A stretch of 64,000 bases of DNA, from contig JAIXMO010000043.1 of NCBI GenBank assembly GCA_025677825.1, positions 124,001 through 188,000 of the forward strand. The letters run 5' to 3'. The notes under the pieces were generated by a model. That model had not been told where the DNA came from. It did not search any database and saw only the letters and a list, made by a program, of their open reading frames with translations. Both the position numbers and the translations under genes were made by a program. The DNA is from Helicostylum pulchrum (lineage: Eukaryota > Mucoromycota > Mucoromycetes > Mucorales > Mucoraceae). Shown piece after piece: positions 46,338 through 59,902 of this stretch; the stretch's first letter is position 1, and each line of letters opens with the position of its first letter.

Positions 46338-48669
46338 CTATTTTTCCGATTCTGATTCTTGTCGTTTTATATCGATTTCTTCTTGTTTCAACACTCGTTC
46401 ACTCATATCCTTAAACTTTTTCAACATGGGATTCTTTCTTTCACCAGGAGTAAATACTTCCGCTTGACGTTTACGCATGGCAGTGAATTTTGTCTTAATT
46501 TGTTCTGGAGAAAGGCCAGTTTCTTTAATTTGGAAGCGTACCTGCCATTGATCCTTTGAAGGTCTCTCCATCCTGAGAGGTCCTTCTACTAGTTCACCGT
46601 TTACCAATGATTGCGTCTTTAAATGAAACATGGTAATATCGTTGTAAGAGCCTAATGCACTCAATTCTTCGTGTTCAGTTTGAGCGACCTCATCATCCAC
46701 GTTATTTTCTTTTTTGTTTGTCAATTCAGAATCTTCTGGCACAGCTTCGACAAAAACATTTGTCGTGGCATTACCCGAATTTTTATCAGCAAATGTATCA
46801 AACGACAATCTTAAGGTTTGTGCGGGAAATTTTTCTGTGGCCTTATCCAAAATAGATTCTAACATAACTAATGCATTACGAAACACATTATCTCCTATTT
46901 TAGCTGATCCGAATAGACGCAAGTCCATTTCTTCTCTGGAGATATATTGAAATCCAAATATTTTTCGTGTATTATGATACGCTACCAAAATACCGTCCAT
47001 ATGTCCAATACGTACTTGGAAGCTAAAAACATTTTATATATTTAGCTTGTGAATAGTATAGTAGTACTCGTATATTATATTACCTGTATTTTAAAAATGC
47101 GGATCTTATCATATCGTAATATTCGCGTTCGAATGATTCATATAAACCTTGAGCATGCTTTAAACTATAACCCAAGTAGTCCTAAAAAAAAATTACAGTT
47201 AGAAAAGTTACTGACTTTTCGTTCAAATGATTATCATAATATTTACGGAATAATTTTGAATATCTAAACGAACTGGTATGGCCGCTCTTGTCTTTAGATC
47301 AAATGTGCCTCTCGGTAACCGGGAATCAAAACAATCAAGTTGTGATCTTAATAGAAATTTACCCAACTAATAATCGTTGGTTTTTTTAGTTAAGCCAAAT
47401 TTATACAAATTGAAATAATAACACTATAATCTTACTTTTCCGTATGCGTAAGACTCTGGTTGGTGTCTTTCTTCTTCAGTAACCTGAGATGAGTTTTCTT
47501 TAAGATATCTTTCAAAATCATCAGGTTCCAATGTTAATACTTTTTCAAGTGACCTACCCTAGTAAATATTCAATATTAGGACAAATTAAATATAGAAAAA
47601 AAAATTTGTATATATTTACCATGATGGATAAAACTGTTTCATCTGAATCATGGGACTTATCTACGTCTACTGCATATACTCCATCCTTCCACCTTAAATA
47701 AATAGACGCCGCTGTTCGAGTTCCTCGGGTAAATTTCGTCGACTATTTAAAATAAATAAACTATGCATAAACTTTGGATCATTCGTATCTTTTGTTATTT
47801 TACCTCGTTATCAAACGCACGTGACAAGCAAGATGTGTTCACCTCTTTAAAGTTTGACATGACAAAGTATAACTGTGATAATACTGCAGACACTGATGAG
47901 GTAGATCCGATATATTTCTTCTGCATTTCTTTCGCCATATCGATTAAACTCTAATATATATCAAGTTAATTATTTATACCTAAAACTGTACCCTCTTTTC
48001 TTTTTTTTTCGCTCTTACATTGTCTCGAGATGAAGTAATATAAGGTGCCAGTGCTTCATAATCGAAATCGACAGGTTGTGTAATATTTTCTAAATAGGGT
48101 GTAAAATTGAATTTTTTTGTTCGAGGATCTTTAAGGTAGTGCACACCAGGACTTTTTTTTTTTACAAGAGCGAATTAGTCGCTATATTTACACAGTCCTT
48201 TTTTTTCTTAAAGAAACTTACTTGAATAACACCTTTTGTAAGTCATGCGCAAGTGTTGCTACAGGCACTTCCTTTGGTGGTTCGACACCTATATATTTCC
48301 TCTTTTTTTTTTAGTTTCTCTCTCTTTTTCAGTGGAATATAGAGTATATAACTTACGCTCATACTGCGCCTGACTAGGTATAGTATACCATTCGGAATCG
48401 TCTTCAGCGTTTGTATAGGGTTTCGTTTTAGAAGCTTCCTTATTGAGTGGACTATTCTCTAACTTCCTGTTTTTCAAGCGCTCAGATAAAGAAACATTAT
48501 GGGTTTTACGACCTTTCGGACGACGAACAATATAAACTTCGGTTACTCCATCGTCTTTTTCGATCGATTTGACAGGTGCTATGTTTTCCGTAATATCTTT
48601 CGGTGTAGCGGTGACAAACAGGTTTCTCAACGTAGACTTATGTCTAAGGAATTTACTGGCACGAAGCAT
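46338..48669 (-). CDS. PET127: Pet127-like mitochondrial RNA-processing protein
   Basis: Mitochondrial membrane-associated protein acting in 5' processing and degradation of mitochondrial RNA; the family belongs to the PD-(D/E)XK nuclease group. At least nine exons; the first is 48669-48357 and the last long one ends at 46338. The N-terminus MLRASKFLRHKSTLRN looks like a mitochondrial targeting peptide. Family blocks in order: PGVHYLKDPRTKKFNFTPYL, STKFTRGTRTAASIYLRWKD with GVYAVDVD, LRSQLDCFDSRLPRGTFDLK (the nuclease-like core with Asp and Lys), RIGHMDGILVAYHNTRKIFG and QYISREEMDLRLFGS. The C-terminal 120 residues are charged. It is divergent from the mitochondrial ribosomal gene, 193 bp between starts. 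Internal exon ends were checked only in part. Confidence 0.85.
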
Positions 48670-48862
48670 AATAACGAGTTATAGACAGGGTGGAAGAGTA
48701 AGAGGAGGAGGAGGAGGGGTTATCTATCAAATAAGAAAAATTTGAATGATAAAAAAAAAAGTGACTTGTATATTTGCAGCCCAGGTTCCTTGAATTCAAT
48801 ACAAGGGCGAAAAACAATTTTTATTTTTCCTTTCTATTAATCAAAAAAAATTATAAAACAGG

Positions 48863-49249
48863 ATGCTTAGAACCAACCGATTAGCAACACAATTGATTCA
48901 AACCAGAAAGGCTTCTAGCTTGGCTTCAGCAAAACCTGAAAAGTTCCTTCAAACTATTGTTTTAAGTAACGGAGCAACCTATACTGTCAGAACTACTTCA
49001 CCTACTCGTGCTCACATTCGTTTAACTAAAGATACTCGTAACCATCCTCTCTGGAATCCTTCCATGTTGAAGGAAGGTGTTAACGATGAAAGTGAACAAT
49101 TAACCAAGTTCCAAAAGCGTTTCGGTGATTTAGATTTGGGTGATATTTCTTGGATTGAGTCAGACGAAGCAGTCTCTGCAGAAATGAAAAAGGTTGCTGC
49201 TAGTGGTGGTGCCGTCAAGAAGGCTGCTGTCAAGGGCAAGAAGAGATAA
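48863..49249 (+). CDS. MRPL36: Mitochondrial large-subunit ribosomal protein bL31m
   Basis: Intronless, 128 residues. An Arg/Ser-rich N-terminus (MLRTNRLATQLIQTRKASS) fits a mitochondrial presequence. The family core reads FLQTIVLSNGATYTVRTTSP then THIRLTKD-like and NHPLWNPS, characteristic of fungal bL31m (yeast Mrpl36). The C-terminus is Ala/Lys-rich. It shares a divergent promoter with PET127, another mitochondrial gene-expression factor. Confidence 0.85.
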   Translation: MLRTNRLATQLIQTRKASSLASAKPEKFLQTIVLSNGATYTVRTTSPTRAHIRLTKDTRNHPLWNPSMLKEGVNDESEQLTKFQKRFGDLDLGDISWIESDEAVSAEMKKVAASGGAVKKAAVKGKKR

Positions 49250-49572
49250 AAAAAAAAGAGAAAATTATGCTAAAACTCTATTGTAAAGTCAAAAATAGAA
49301 AAAATCCCTGTATCATATAGAAAAAAAGTGAAATAAAAAACAATAATATTACACAACTGTTTGTATGGATATACATGTCTTATATTAACGTAGTAACTAG
49401 CATATCACGCTAAGTTCTCGAGATTTAAGAACGATATTTTTAGATGAGATTTACAGAGTTTTTATTACAGAGAATACGGGACGTATGAACAAAATTTGAC
49501 AGGGAAATAGTATCGATTTTAGAAAGAAATGTACAAAACTATTTTATTATTTACACAGGCTATATATAGAAT

Positions 49573-51362
49573 TTAAAGTGCCATGTGGATTGTCTTATTG
49601 ACAGTGTAATCATCAAGCCCCAAGTATGAACCCTCCTATTTAAATAAAGTAGTTTAGTACGTATTTTGTTTTTAGTTCGAAATAACTCCAACTTACAATG
49701 CCTAATCCACTTTCTTTGACACCACCGAATGGAGCGTTGGCGCCATTGATTTCTGTTGTGTTGACGCCAACCATACCAGTTTCAATCTTCTCAGCTACGC
49801 GCCAAGCTCTTCCGATATCGCGAGAATAAAAGTAACCAGCAAGCCCAAATTGAGTATCATTAGCTCTCTCAATGACTTCTTCTTCTGTATCGAAAGAATA
49901 TAACGCACCAATAGGACCAAAGATTTCATCGGTTGTAATCAACATATCATCCTTCATGCCCGTGATTATAGTAGGCTGAAAGAAACGCTTCTCAGCTTCT
50001 TGACCACCCGTCTTAATTTGGGCACCCTTATCAGTAGCGTCCTTGAGAAGCTTTGTAACCTTTTCAACTGCTACATCGTTGATTAATGGACCAAAGCTAG
50101 TATCATCGGCAAACCCATGGCCTGTCTTGAGCTCCGATACCTTTTTAGCTAATTTGGTAGCGAATTCGTCATAAATATCTTTTTGGATATAGAAACGGTT
50201 ACCGGAAATACAGACTTGACCTGTGCCTTCGAACTTGAGAGGGATAGCACTCTCAACAGCTGCATCAATATCTGCGTCGTCAAATACAATGTATGCTGCA
50301 TTACCACCAAGTTCCATAGATACCTTCTTCATTGTACCCGCAGCTTGTGTCATCAAATGCTTACCGACAGCGGTCTAAAAAAAATAGTTTAGAAAAAAAA
50401 ATTATAGTCTAAAAAAAACTTTTTACTTACGGAACCAGTAAAAGAAATCTTTTTTACAGTTGGATTGGTAGCTAACTCGGTACCGACTGCTTTGACGTTT
50501 TCATGAGTTGTAGTAACGTTAATGACACCAGCGGGAATACCAACTCGTTTAGCGAGCTCACAAATGGCTAAAGCGGAGAATGGTGTTTCAGACGCAGGCT
50601 TAATGACAACGGTACAACCAGCGGCCAAAGCAGCGCTTACTTTACGAGCAATCATAGCCATAGGGTAATCTAAGTCAAAATGATTTAATAACAGTTTCTG
50701 GGGGGGGGGGGCGTTTAAATGATAAAAAAAAACTTACTCCAAGGGGTTACAATGCTAACAACGCCAGCAGGTTGGGAGATTGTGAAAGTACGTTGATTAG
50801 GATTAGGACAAGGAATGGTCTTACCATAACAACGTACAGCTTCTTCAGCGAACCATTCAAAGAAAGAAGAACCGTATTCAATTTCTCCTTTAGCTTCTTT
50901 GTAAGTTTTACCGTTTTCTCTTGTAAGGATATTGGCAAGGTCGTCTTGATTTTCCAAGACGGCAGCATCTAACTTTCTTAATAAATCGTGACGCTCTTTA
51001 CCAGTAGTTTGAGACCAGCTTTTGAATGCTTTGTACGCGACATCGACAGCCTTTTTTACATCGGCTGCAGAGCAATCAGGAACTGATCCAATGATCTTTC
51101 CGGTAGCTGGGTCTATTATTTATATAAAAAAAATTTAAAATTTAAAATGCTTCAAAAAAAGTATATGCATATATTGTGTTACCAAAGACTTCAAATGTTT
51201 GGCCACTTTCGGCAGATACCCATTCGTTATTAATGAATGCTTTGTCTTGCAAGAGCTTGGAATCAGCAAGCTGTAGTTGATTTTTGTTAGTACTGTTAAA
51301 AAACGACGTTTTATGTCGAATTTTACCTTGGGGATTTGGACAATGTTAATAGCAGTAGACAT
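49573..51362 (-). CDS. UGA2: Succinate-semialdehyde dehydrogenase-like aldehyde dehydrogenase
   Basis: Oxidises succinate semialdehyde to succinate in the GABA shunt. About six exons, from ATG at 51362 to the stop at 49573-49575. ALDH features: PWNYP-like cofactor site rebuilt across the intron at about 50665-50740, [23 protein letters not shown] with the glycine motif, the general base Glu in [17 protein letters not shown], the nucleophile Cys in [16 protein letters not shown], and the C-terminal [11 protein letters not shown]. The C-terminal [15 protein letters not shown] is as in the SSADH class. The Cys motif has VCISG where typical SSADHs have TCVCA, so substrate range is less certain. 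No mitochondrial presequence is evident, suggesting a cytosolic enzyme. Confidence 0.85.
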
Positions 51363-52010
51363 GATAATGATTTATTAAATATAATGATAATAAAAGATAA
51401 ATTTTAATCGGATAGATGAATAATCCTTTTTATATCTATCCTACTTTCGAACTAAAAAGTCCAATCTTTCAACATTACGCTGTATATCGATAGCATTACG
51501 CTGTCATGACCAACTTACAGTCACATTTTTTAAACGCCTTTTTCGAACGCATGAAATAAAGGGTCTGAGTCAATATAAGTTAATAGTTTCGTAATAGATA
51601 GTCATTAGCATGAGACACACAAAAAGAAGTTTTTTTTCCCAGAAAATACTCAAAATGTTCCATTGCACAAGCTACATACTATCTGAATTTGATCTTTCCC
51701 TCTAATTACTTCAACAACGTAAGCACAATCTAGCTAACACTCAATATATCGCATTAAAATAAAAATTGACTTGATTGGAGTCAAAAAAGGAAAAGTCTGA
51801 ATTTTCACCAAAGAAATCGATTAACTGAAAAATGGGACTTTTACTATTAATGTTTTTTAACGAATCATATTGCTAAATTTTAGTGGTTTTTTTTTTACGG
51901 ATTTCGTCATGGTGATTTTCAATAAAGCTATTACTTTACCTATTTTTTTGGGAAAAAAAGAAACGAGATAGATAGTGACGTTAATGGAATTAGTAGCTGG
52001 GATACACTCT
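51363..52010. other. Intergenic upstream of SSADH
   Basis: Divergent upstream region. A reverse-strand frame at 51857-52069 overlaps the coiled-coil gene's 5' end and is not credible. Confidence 0.4.
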
Positions 52011-52640
52011 AGCAGAAGGTAGATAAATTGATCGAAGAAGTCACCACCAAGAAGCAATTGACGGATCAACGCTATGGAACTGGAAACAACGATTCTGAAC
52101 CTCTCCCGGGGAACAGGGTTATGGAATTAAATCAAACGGTGAGCAATTAATTTGAACTGTATATGATAAACCATATATTAATATTTTAATTGCAGATAAA
52201 AGACAGTAAACAGCTGACGAGCAAAACAAAAGAAGTTGAGCTTAATGCTCTTTTAAAGAAAGAAAGAGATCAAGCTGCCTTCGTAGCAGTTTCAAAAAAG
52301 GGTAAACACCTAGCTGGATTTTTCATCCATTGATAGATATACAACTTGCTTAAATCCAATCGATAGATTAAACAGAGGCATCAAACGCTCTTTAGAGAAT
52401 TTGGAACAAGATAGACTTCAGGGAAAAGTTGCTGTCAAAAAAATGGATGACAAAATCGAAGCGCCAGAAGATAGTAACAAAGATCTTCGAGACATGCTCA
52501 AGACTGACATTAACAAACAAGATAAAACTGAGCAACTTTTACGTCATGTCTTAAGTAGTGCTCTTCCTCCCCTTCCCCCACCTCGTTCAATAGCTCCTTC
52601 TCAATTTCAAATGCAAGATAATATGAAAAATAAACAATAA
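52011..52640 (+). CDS. Small coiled-coil protein, 5' end unclear
   Basis: Spliced model with exons from about 52013 to 52139 (reading KLIEEVTTKKQLTDQRYGTG), 52197-52300 (KDSKQLTSKTKEVELNALL) and 52378-52640 (GIKRSLENLEQDRLQGK to DNMKNKQ). The product is heptad-rich coiled coil ending in a proline patch (SALPPLPPPRSIAPS). No start codon is in frame with the first exon: a TAG at 52009-52011 lies upstream, so either another 5' exon exists or the gene is truncated. It ends 68 bp before TIR element copy 2. No family recognised. Confidence 0.45.
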
Positions 52641-52708
52641 AAACCATTATTTTATGGCTTTATTTCGTTAATATATTTCTCTAATGTGGGTGGTTTTAAC
52701 CCGAAATA

Positions 52709-54314
52709 CAGTAGCGGCTCTATTTAGGGGTGGCCTGATTTAAGGGTAGGATCGACTTAAGGGTGGATTTCTACAGAACATCTTCGGTCCCCCGTCTTTA
52801 ACACCTCTATCACCACTATTCGATTTAAGGATGGAATCCAACTTCACAAAACTACTAAATATATAAAGTGATAATAAAAAAAGTCTTATTTATTTTATAT
52901 AAAAAGCGTCTAGTCTTCAAAAGTGTATAATCAGATCAATATTATTAAAACAAAGGATTAATAATCAAACTGCTAGAGAGAGGATAATAAAATAAACCTT
53001 GCAAAGTAATCATACTTGAATGGAGCGCGTATCAGTGGCGAATCTTTAGAAGTTTAACTGGGAAAAGTAATTAAATACAGACTGTTGCTAAGTGATGAAA
53101 GATTGGAAAGAAATGCAGTGTAAGCCAAATTAAGTGAATGCAAAGTTACCTTTTAGTTCTATATACCATAGCTAGCAATTTTTAAATGTATTGTTATGTG
53201 GTATTCCAATAAATAGCTTTGTACTATTTTAATTGACATCAATAAAAAATTTAATAGAATTTAACATCATTTTAATATTTGAGCTCTTGCAGAAAACGAT
53301 ACATATCATAGTTTTTTGTAAAATAACTTGGAAAATCTCAAGAGCTATTTAAAGTAACACCATAGATTGCTGTTTATCCATTATCTACTTAAAACGCGTG
53401 TTTTTAAGTGAAGGTATAGAAGTAACTTCTAAAAAAGGTCATTTTTCGGTGATCGAAATAAGATGTTTTCATTGTATGGTTAAACATCAGAAAATGACTC
53501 TTTTTTCCAAGTTATTTAGTAAAAGTTACTCCTTAGAATGTTTTCTTTAATACCAAAATTAAAAACCGCATGTTTTTTATATTTTTCTCGATTTTTTATT
53601 TTTTTCTTCAGTCGATCATTTTTGATCATTTTTGGCCATTTTGGGGGTCAACCCCTTTTGTGTTTCTGTAAATATTTCCAAATTACTCAATATCTACTTT
53701 GCCTTTACTTGTAAAAAAACAATGATAATAAAGTGCTCTTTTAGGCGCATTTAATACATCTAAAATCATACTTTTAATTAAAATACTGAACGAGTAATCA
53801 CTATTCTAGACGTTTTTTTTCCTGCTAAAATTTGAGTTAAGCGGTCCTTAAATTAGCGATTACTCCTTCAGTTTCTGCATTAAGAGTATTATTTAAAATG
53901 AGTTAGAAGAGTCTAAACAAATTTTATACTATGCATGTTTTCCCACAAAGATAGGCAAATCGAATCCGGAGTAATGGTAAAATAACCACAAAAACACAAA
54001 AGGGGTTGACCCTCAAAAATAAAAATCGAAAAAAAAAACAAAAAAGTTTGTTTTTAATTTTGTTTATCGAATATATAGTTGAAACAACTATTTTGTACTA
54101 AACAACTTGGGTCCAAAAAGCGTTTCCTGTTTCTTTAAAAAATAAAAACCAATATTTATTATAACTGCTAATTTTAGTAGTGATTTCTTATGCGAGCGAT
54201 TATTTAATCTCAGGTATCTCAGTGAGCTTTTTTCTTTTTAGAAGTAATTATTCACTGCTTGATAAAGGTGGAGTTCTTCCGCATTTTGGCCACCCTTAAA
54301 TAGAGCCGCTACTG
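52709..54314. mobile_element. Non-autonomous TIR element, copy 2 (1606 bp)
   Basis: Same element as 17999-19795 in the same orientation, roughly 90 % alike by eye. Its terminal inverted repeats are better preserved: CAGTAGCGGCTCTATTTA at 52709 and, reverse-complemented, the same 18 bases at 54314, extending to about 27 bp with one mismatch. The left flank is TA (52707-52708) but the right is CA, so one target base seems to have mutated. Relative to copy 1 it lacks about 218 bp, corresponding to 19151-19368 of copy 1. The GGGTCAACCCC inverted pair is kept (about 53645 and 54002). No ORF. Confidence 0.8.
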
Positions 54315-55182
54315 CACGTACTGGTCACATTGCCTCTATTAATTATAAGCGTTGACCCATTTTTAAGACTTGCTGTATTTAGGAGCGCTCACGATGACGA
54401 TTTCCACTAGATATTAGCTACCGCTCGGTTTAGTGGTGCCCGGGACGTTTTATTTTTTGGTTAATCTGCAGCGGATTTTATTTCATTTTTTCTCTCATTC
54501 GAAAGGCTTCAGTAGGCGGCTTTTACCCTATAGTTCTTGCAACAGTTCATATAAGGGGATGAAAACCGTTGCTACATCTTCATGAAGCACCATGTATGAA
54601 ACGTGAGAGTGAAGATGACCTGATAGCGCCTGACCTTTATTGCGGTTAGAGGCATTTGCTTCTGAGGACTGACAACTATTCCTTGCCGATAACAACTATA
54701 CTTTTTCAAAACGAGATTTATTTTTTAAACAGTACTTTTTAAATTGTTATTTGTTGCCAGTAAAACTAGAAGAAAACGAGCAGATACTATTTCAGTTATG
54801 CTACTTTTTACTAAGGTTAATCGGACAGTTTCCTTTTATTTTATCTATTTTGTTTAAAAAATAGAATAGGGCGCGAGTTACAGTGGTTTGCAGCTTATTG
54901 AAATAAGCCGGAGTGGTGTATTTTTTAGCTTTAAAAACGGACGGACCTGCGCATGTTTACAGTACTGGCTCAACGTTTTGTCACAAGCTCTCTGTATTTC
55001 TATTTTGTGACACAGAATAAAAGCATCACCACTCTATTGTGTTTAGACGACCCCTTTTTTGGATAAAATGATAAAAAAAACTTCTGTGACTATTTCTAAT
55101 AAATTACCATTGCCCTTTTTCCCTAAACGAACTCTTTCTTTTTTCATATACATATCTTTCTTTTTTTTTTGTGAATGCAACC
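54315..55182. other. Intergenic upstream of CSF1
   Basis: No gene recognised; T-rich stretch just before the CSF1 start codon. Confidence 0.4.
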
Positions 55183-58100
55183 ATGGCCGACACAAACGTT
55201 CAGTCCATAACGGACTTTTGGTTATTTGTTGTATATTGTCTTGTTGTTATCGTTGCAGTCATCTTCTTTTTATTTTATTTCAATCGTGCAGTTGGACAAG
55301 GTTTAACCTTTTTTATTAACCAATATACTTGGAGACGATATAACGCATACATTGAAGTTGGTAACGTAGTTACTATTTTATTTTATTTTTGGGGTTATTA
55401 TGGCAACATATTGTCTAATAAAGCATATTTTAGATTCTATACGAGTTTCATTGTTAGGAGGAAGAATATTATTTAAAAACCTACGTTACTTATCAACAAA
55501 CCAGTCAGTATCAATTGTTAAAGGTCATATTTCTTTTCGATACTGGCTTTTTAACGCTCGAAAAGCTGAGGATGATAAATTCGGTAATTGGAACGAGTAT
55601 ATACGTGTATAAAATGAGTGCACGTTTTTTTAATATTAAATTAGGTAAAACAAAGGATTTACCTTGTCGCATTGTATGTAGTGTGGAAGGATTAGAATGG
55701 TTTTTCTATAATAATGTTCCAGCTTATGAGAAAATGAAAGATGTGCTGGGTTTATCAACTACGAGCACAACCAGTTCAGAACAGGAACAGGAACAACCAT
55801 CAGACATAAACGGAACGTCTGATCCCGAAAAACAGACTCCGATAAATGTTGGTAATTCTTTAATGGAAAGATTAATGCCTATTCAAATTGAGTGTACAAC
55901 AGGTGCAGTTATGATTGGTAATACCGAATTAAAATCAATGCTTATTTTTGAAGCTGAAAGGATGGATGGTATTTACAGTATAACTGAATCAAGATCAGCA
56001 ATGGATTTTTATAAAGCTGTGTTTGATGCCATCTTACTCAAGCCTCAAATAAGTATTAAAGACAACATGGACTTTACAAAAGTAGATGAAGATCCCGAAA
56101 GAGTGATACAATCATCATCCCGAGAAAGGTAATATGTTTTGTCGCCTGTTAAATTTACACTGTATTCACATTCTTTTTTGTTTAAAAGTATATGGTCGTA
56201 TATTTCACGACAACTACAATCCTTGTTTACATTCCATCACGGAAGACAATATGGTAAAATGGAACATATGCGTGATTTTATGAGAGAAGGCAGGTCTGGA
56301 TCCGAAAGCGAATCAGATAATACAACATACCATGAGGAATATGCGAGAGTGAACAACATAATTGAGTGTAAAGAGGTCATTCTGACTTACTACCAAGATT
56401 ATGCTGGTAAGCGTGTAACATCTTTTTGTGTACGACTCAACTGACTATGTATTTTTATTTTTTTTTAGGCCCGGTACCAACGCCTGAAGCATCTGATATA
56501 TTCCCCGGTGTAGGTATTGATATAGGAAATGGAGGGTTACCGCCAGAATGGGGAATTCGTCTTTCGTTTAAAGATGCAACTATACATTACGGTCCTTGGG
56601 CTGATAGGCAAAGGTCAGCCATACAAGATTATTTCTTTCCCAATTCACACCGACACAATATACCAACAAAAAAATTAAAACCAGGTCAATCCCGAGTTGC
56701 AACCAGTTTTGAAACGTACATAGAGTTTCTAAATGAAGGAAAACTACGAGTACCTACACGTGAAAAAACAAAGGATTGGAAATATACCTCGGGTGGTTCA
56801 GATATAGATGTTGGATCAGACGGATACTATGCTAGGCCTTATGGGTGGTTGAATGTGAAAGTGGGAGACGGTTCCGTTGTTAAAGTAGCAACTCCGTTTG
56901 CTATTGGCCCAAATGGTCACGAGATGATGGTAGATATTGCCTTGAAAGAAGTAGATATTACAACCAGTGTTAACTATGCTTCTTTTATTCAATCCAATCG
57001 CATTGAGGTAAAGCAAAAATTATACTTTTTATCTTGTATAATACTAATGAATTTGTAGATTCAAATTAAAATGCCTGCACCATTAGAGTGGAATGGGTTC
57101 AGATGTTGGGATATCAAAATTGTCCCAAAGAAACCTACTATTTTTCTATTACGTGATCATGTGTTTCTACTTCAAGATCTTGTCAAGGACTGGGGATCTA
57201 CTCCACCGGCTGATCTTTTACATTTTTGTCCCATTGTTTATCAAATCCAGTGTATCTTAGAAAGTCCTACTATCTATCTTTGCGTGAATGAACACAATGT
57301 TATTAATAATCCTAACTCAATTGAAGACAATGGTATATGTTCACATATAAAACAAACAAACAAAACGGGTTTAACTAACAACATTATTATTAGCATTCTT
57401 GAAAGTTCAAACTCATAGACTTGCCGTTGATCTTACGTTACCGTTTACTGAATATCAATCAGAAACAACAGCCATAAAATTCTTCGTCGCAATTGAACAT
57501 GGTAGTGCTGGTTTATCGCTACAAAATTCACATACGTTGAATTCATTCATGCGAAAAGATGACGCCAACGCTGCAGTTGTTGTTAAACTTACCGTAGAAG
57601 GTTCATATGAATTTTATAGTACAGTTGATGTCTTACGACATATCGAGTCATGTAATCTTAACGTCAAAATCAACGGAGCCACAGTCAAATTGTTTGGAAC
57701 GTTAATTCGATACTTATTTTTATTAAAGGATAATTATTTTGGCGCATGGAATCATTTTTCTACCATTGATGAATATAGAAGACGTAGAAGTAACCATCAG
57801 GAGTGGTTAGAACAGAAAAAGAAGCAGTCGGATGCAAAGGTCAGTAAAAAGATCGTGTAACATAAAATAAGGTTTTTATTGTTTGTTCTTTTTTTTTAGT
57901 CTGTGGCAGATCCATTTGAAGCCTATGTGCTATTGGAACTCGAAGATGGTGTTATGCTTTTGCCGGAAAATCTGTATGAGTGTTCTCGATACTCTCAATT
58001 TGAATTCCGCGAGCTTCAAGTCGAATTGAGGAATTTAGATGTCTACCTGGATCTTTATGTCAACATCAGTCCGATTACACTTAGTAGAGATAGCAATCCT

Positions 58101-59865
58101 AATCCCCAAACAAAGGAAGGATTCTTCCGTATAAAAAATGCGCGTGACCCTAAAAACTATCTATACATTGATGGTACGTATTTTATTCACTGAAAACTGA
58201 CATTTATTGACACCTTTTTATTTTTTGTAGGACTCAATGTTTATGCACATCGTCTATTTGGCCCGCTCCCTGATTGTGCAACTTATGTTTGTCAATGGGA
58301 ATTTGATTTAGGTCGTATTTCTGGTGAAATAAAACCTTCGTTTTTATTGGGTCTTGCTTGTTTCAGTCAATCGTTTGCATACAATTTAATTGATGAAGAT
58401 AATGCCGTACCTCAAGAAATGGAGTCCAAAGATTTACCAGATGTGACATTTATGAAGTTATACGTACAAGAAGTCGATCTATGCCTTATGAGTATGAATA
58501 GTGCTACAAATATTTGTTTGAAAGAGGGAATTCTTCTTGAATTCGACAACTTGATCAATGTCAAGTATAGCCAAAGAATCAGTCTCAAAATTCCATCTAT
58601 TTTAACCCGTTGTCTTGCTAATCCTGACCAAGCACGTGGTGATAATTTGTTCGAAGTAAGCTATAAAAAATATCATCGTATACCTAATTTATCTAACTTC
58701 TCTTTTTTTTTTTAGGAGAGTGAATATTCCTGGGTTGAAGTGGCTAAAGTAGATCTAGGATTAAATGTAACGGTTTTCCGACATACTGCTGTTTGGAAAA
58801 AGGCTAGAAATGAACAGCAAAATTTTATTCGATCTCAAGATTATTTAACGCGGCGTTGCGTTCGACTTTATGAAGAGGAAGAAGACACTGTGTCTCAGCA
58901 TTCACAGTCATCTATGCCTTCCGTAGATGGACATCATGTAGGTGTTGTTTATGCGCCACCTTTTAGGCCTTTTACGTTTGGTCGAGTTGACGACAAATCT
59001 GTTCTTCGTGATACTTCTTCATATACAGCACCTGATTCTCCTGCGAGTAGAAACAGAGGGTATAGTAATCCTGTCAGTATGACGAGTCCCCACCCTTCGT
59101 CAGTTAGTGATTGCATCTATAGCGACTCGTCGGATGAACAATCCGATTATCAAATTGATGAGCTAGAGTACGAAACGCGATCTCTTCATAGTGCTATCTC
59201 CAGAGACAACGAGTCGTTCCATACTGCTAAGGGTTCCGACAATGAAGAAGACTATGACTCTATCACTGATGATTATTCGGTTATATCCAGTAACGATAGC
59301 CATTTTACCGGCGAAGGATCATTTTCTGATGAAGATCAAAGAGAGAGATACGAAAAATATATTGCCGAAAAAAATTTGACGGCTGCTATTCCACCTTCTA
59401 TTCCCTATAGCGATTATCTTCGTAGGTATAAAGTGGCCCGATCCCATTCTGAATTTGATCATCATGGCAGTTTCTTTCATTCCTTTATTCCTCCTTCAAG
59501 ACCAAAATTTATTCCTGAAAAGGTAAGTTGTTTGAATTTACTATCTCACTTTTTTTTTTTTCTTGCTAATACAATTATAACTTTTTTTTGTTAGGGTTTT
59601 GAAGAGAAATGCAAGCTATTTTATGATAATTTTAAGGAACCGGACGATTATTTCATGGATGAAACTGACGAACTAGATGAAGAAAGGGAAGCAGATGCTC
59701 AAGCTAAAGGAAATGAAGTGACAGCAACTACTGTGATCGAGGCAACTCGACCAATGACTATCTTATTGACACCTATCCTTGTAAAAATTGTACAAGAATT
59801 AGCAGAGGAAATTATAAAAGACGTAAGTGCATGTTAATATATAATTTTTTATTTTTACTAACGTG

Positions 59866-59902
<37 letters not shown>

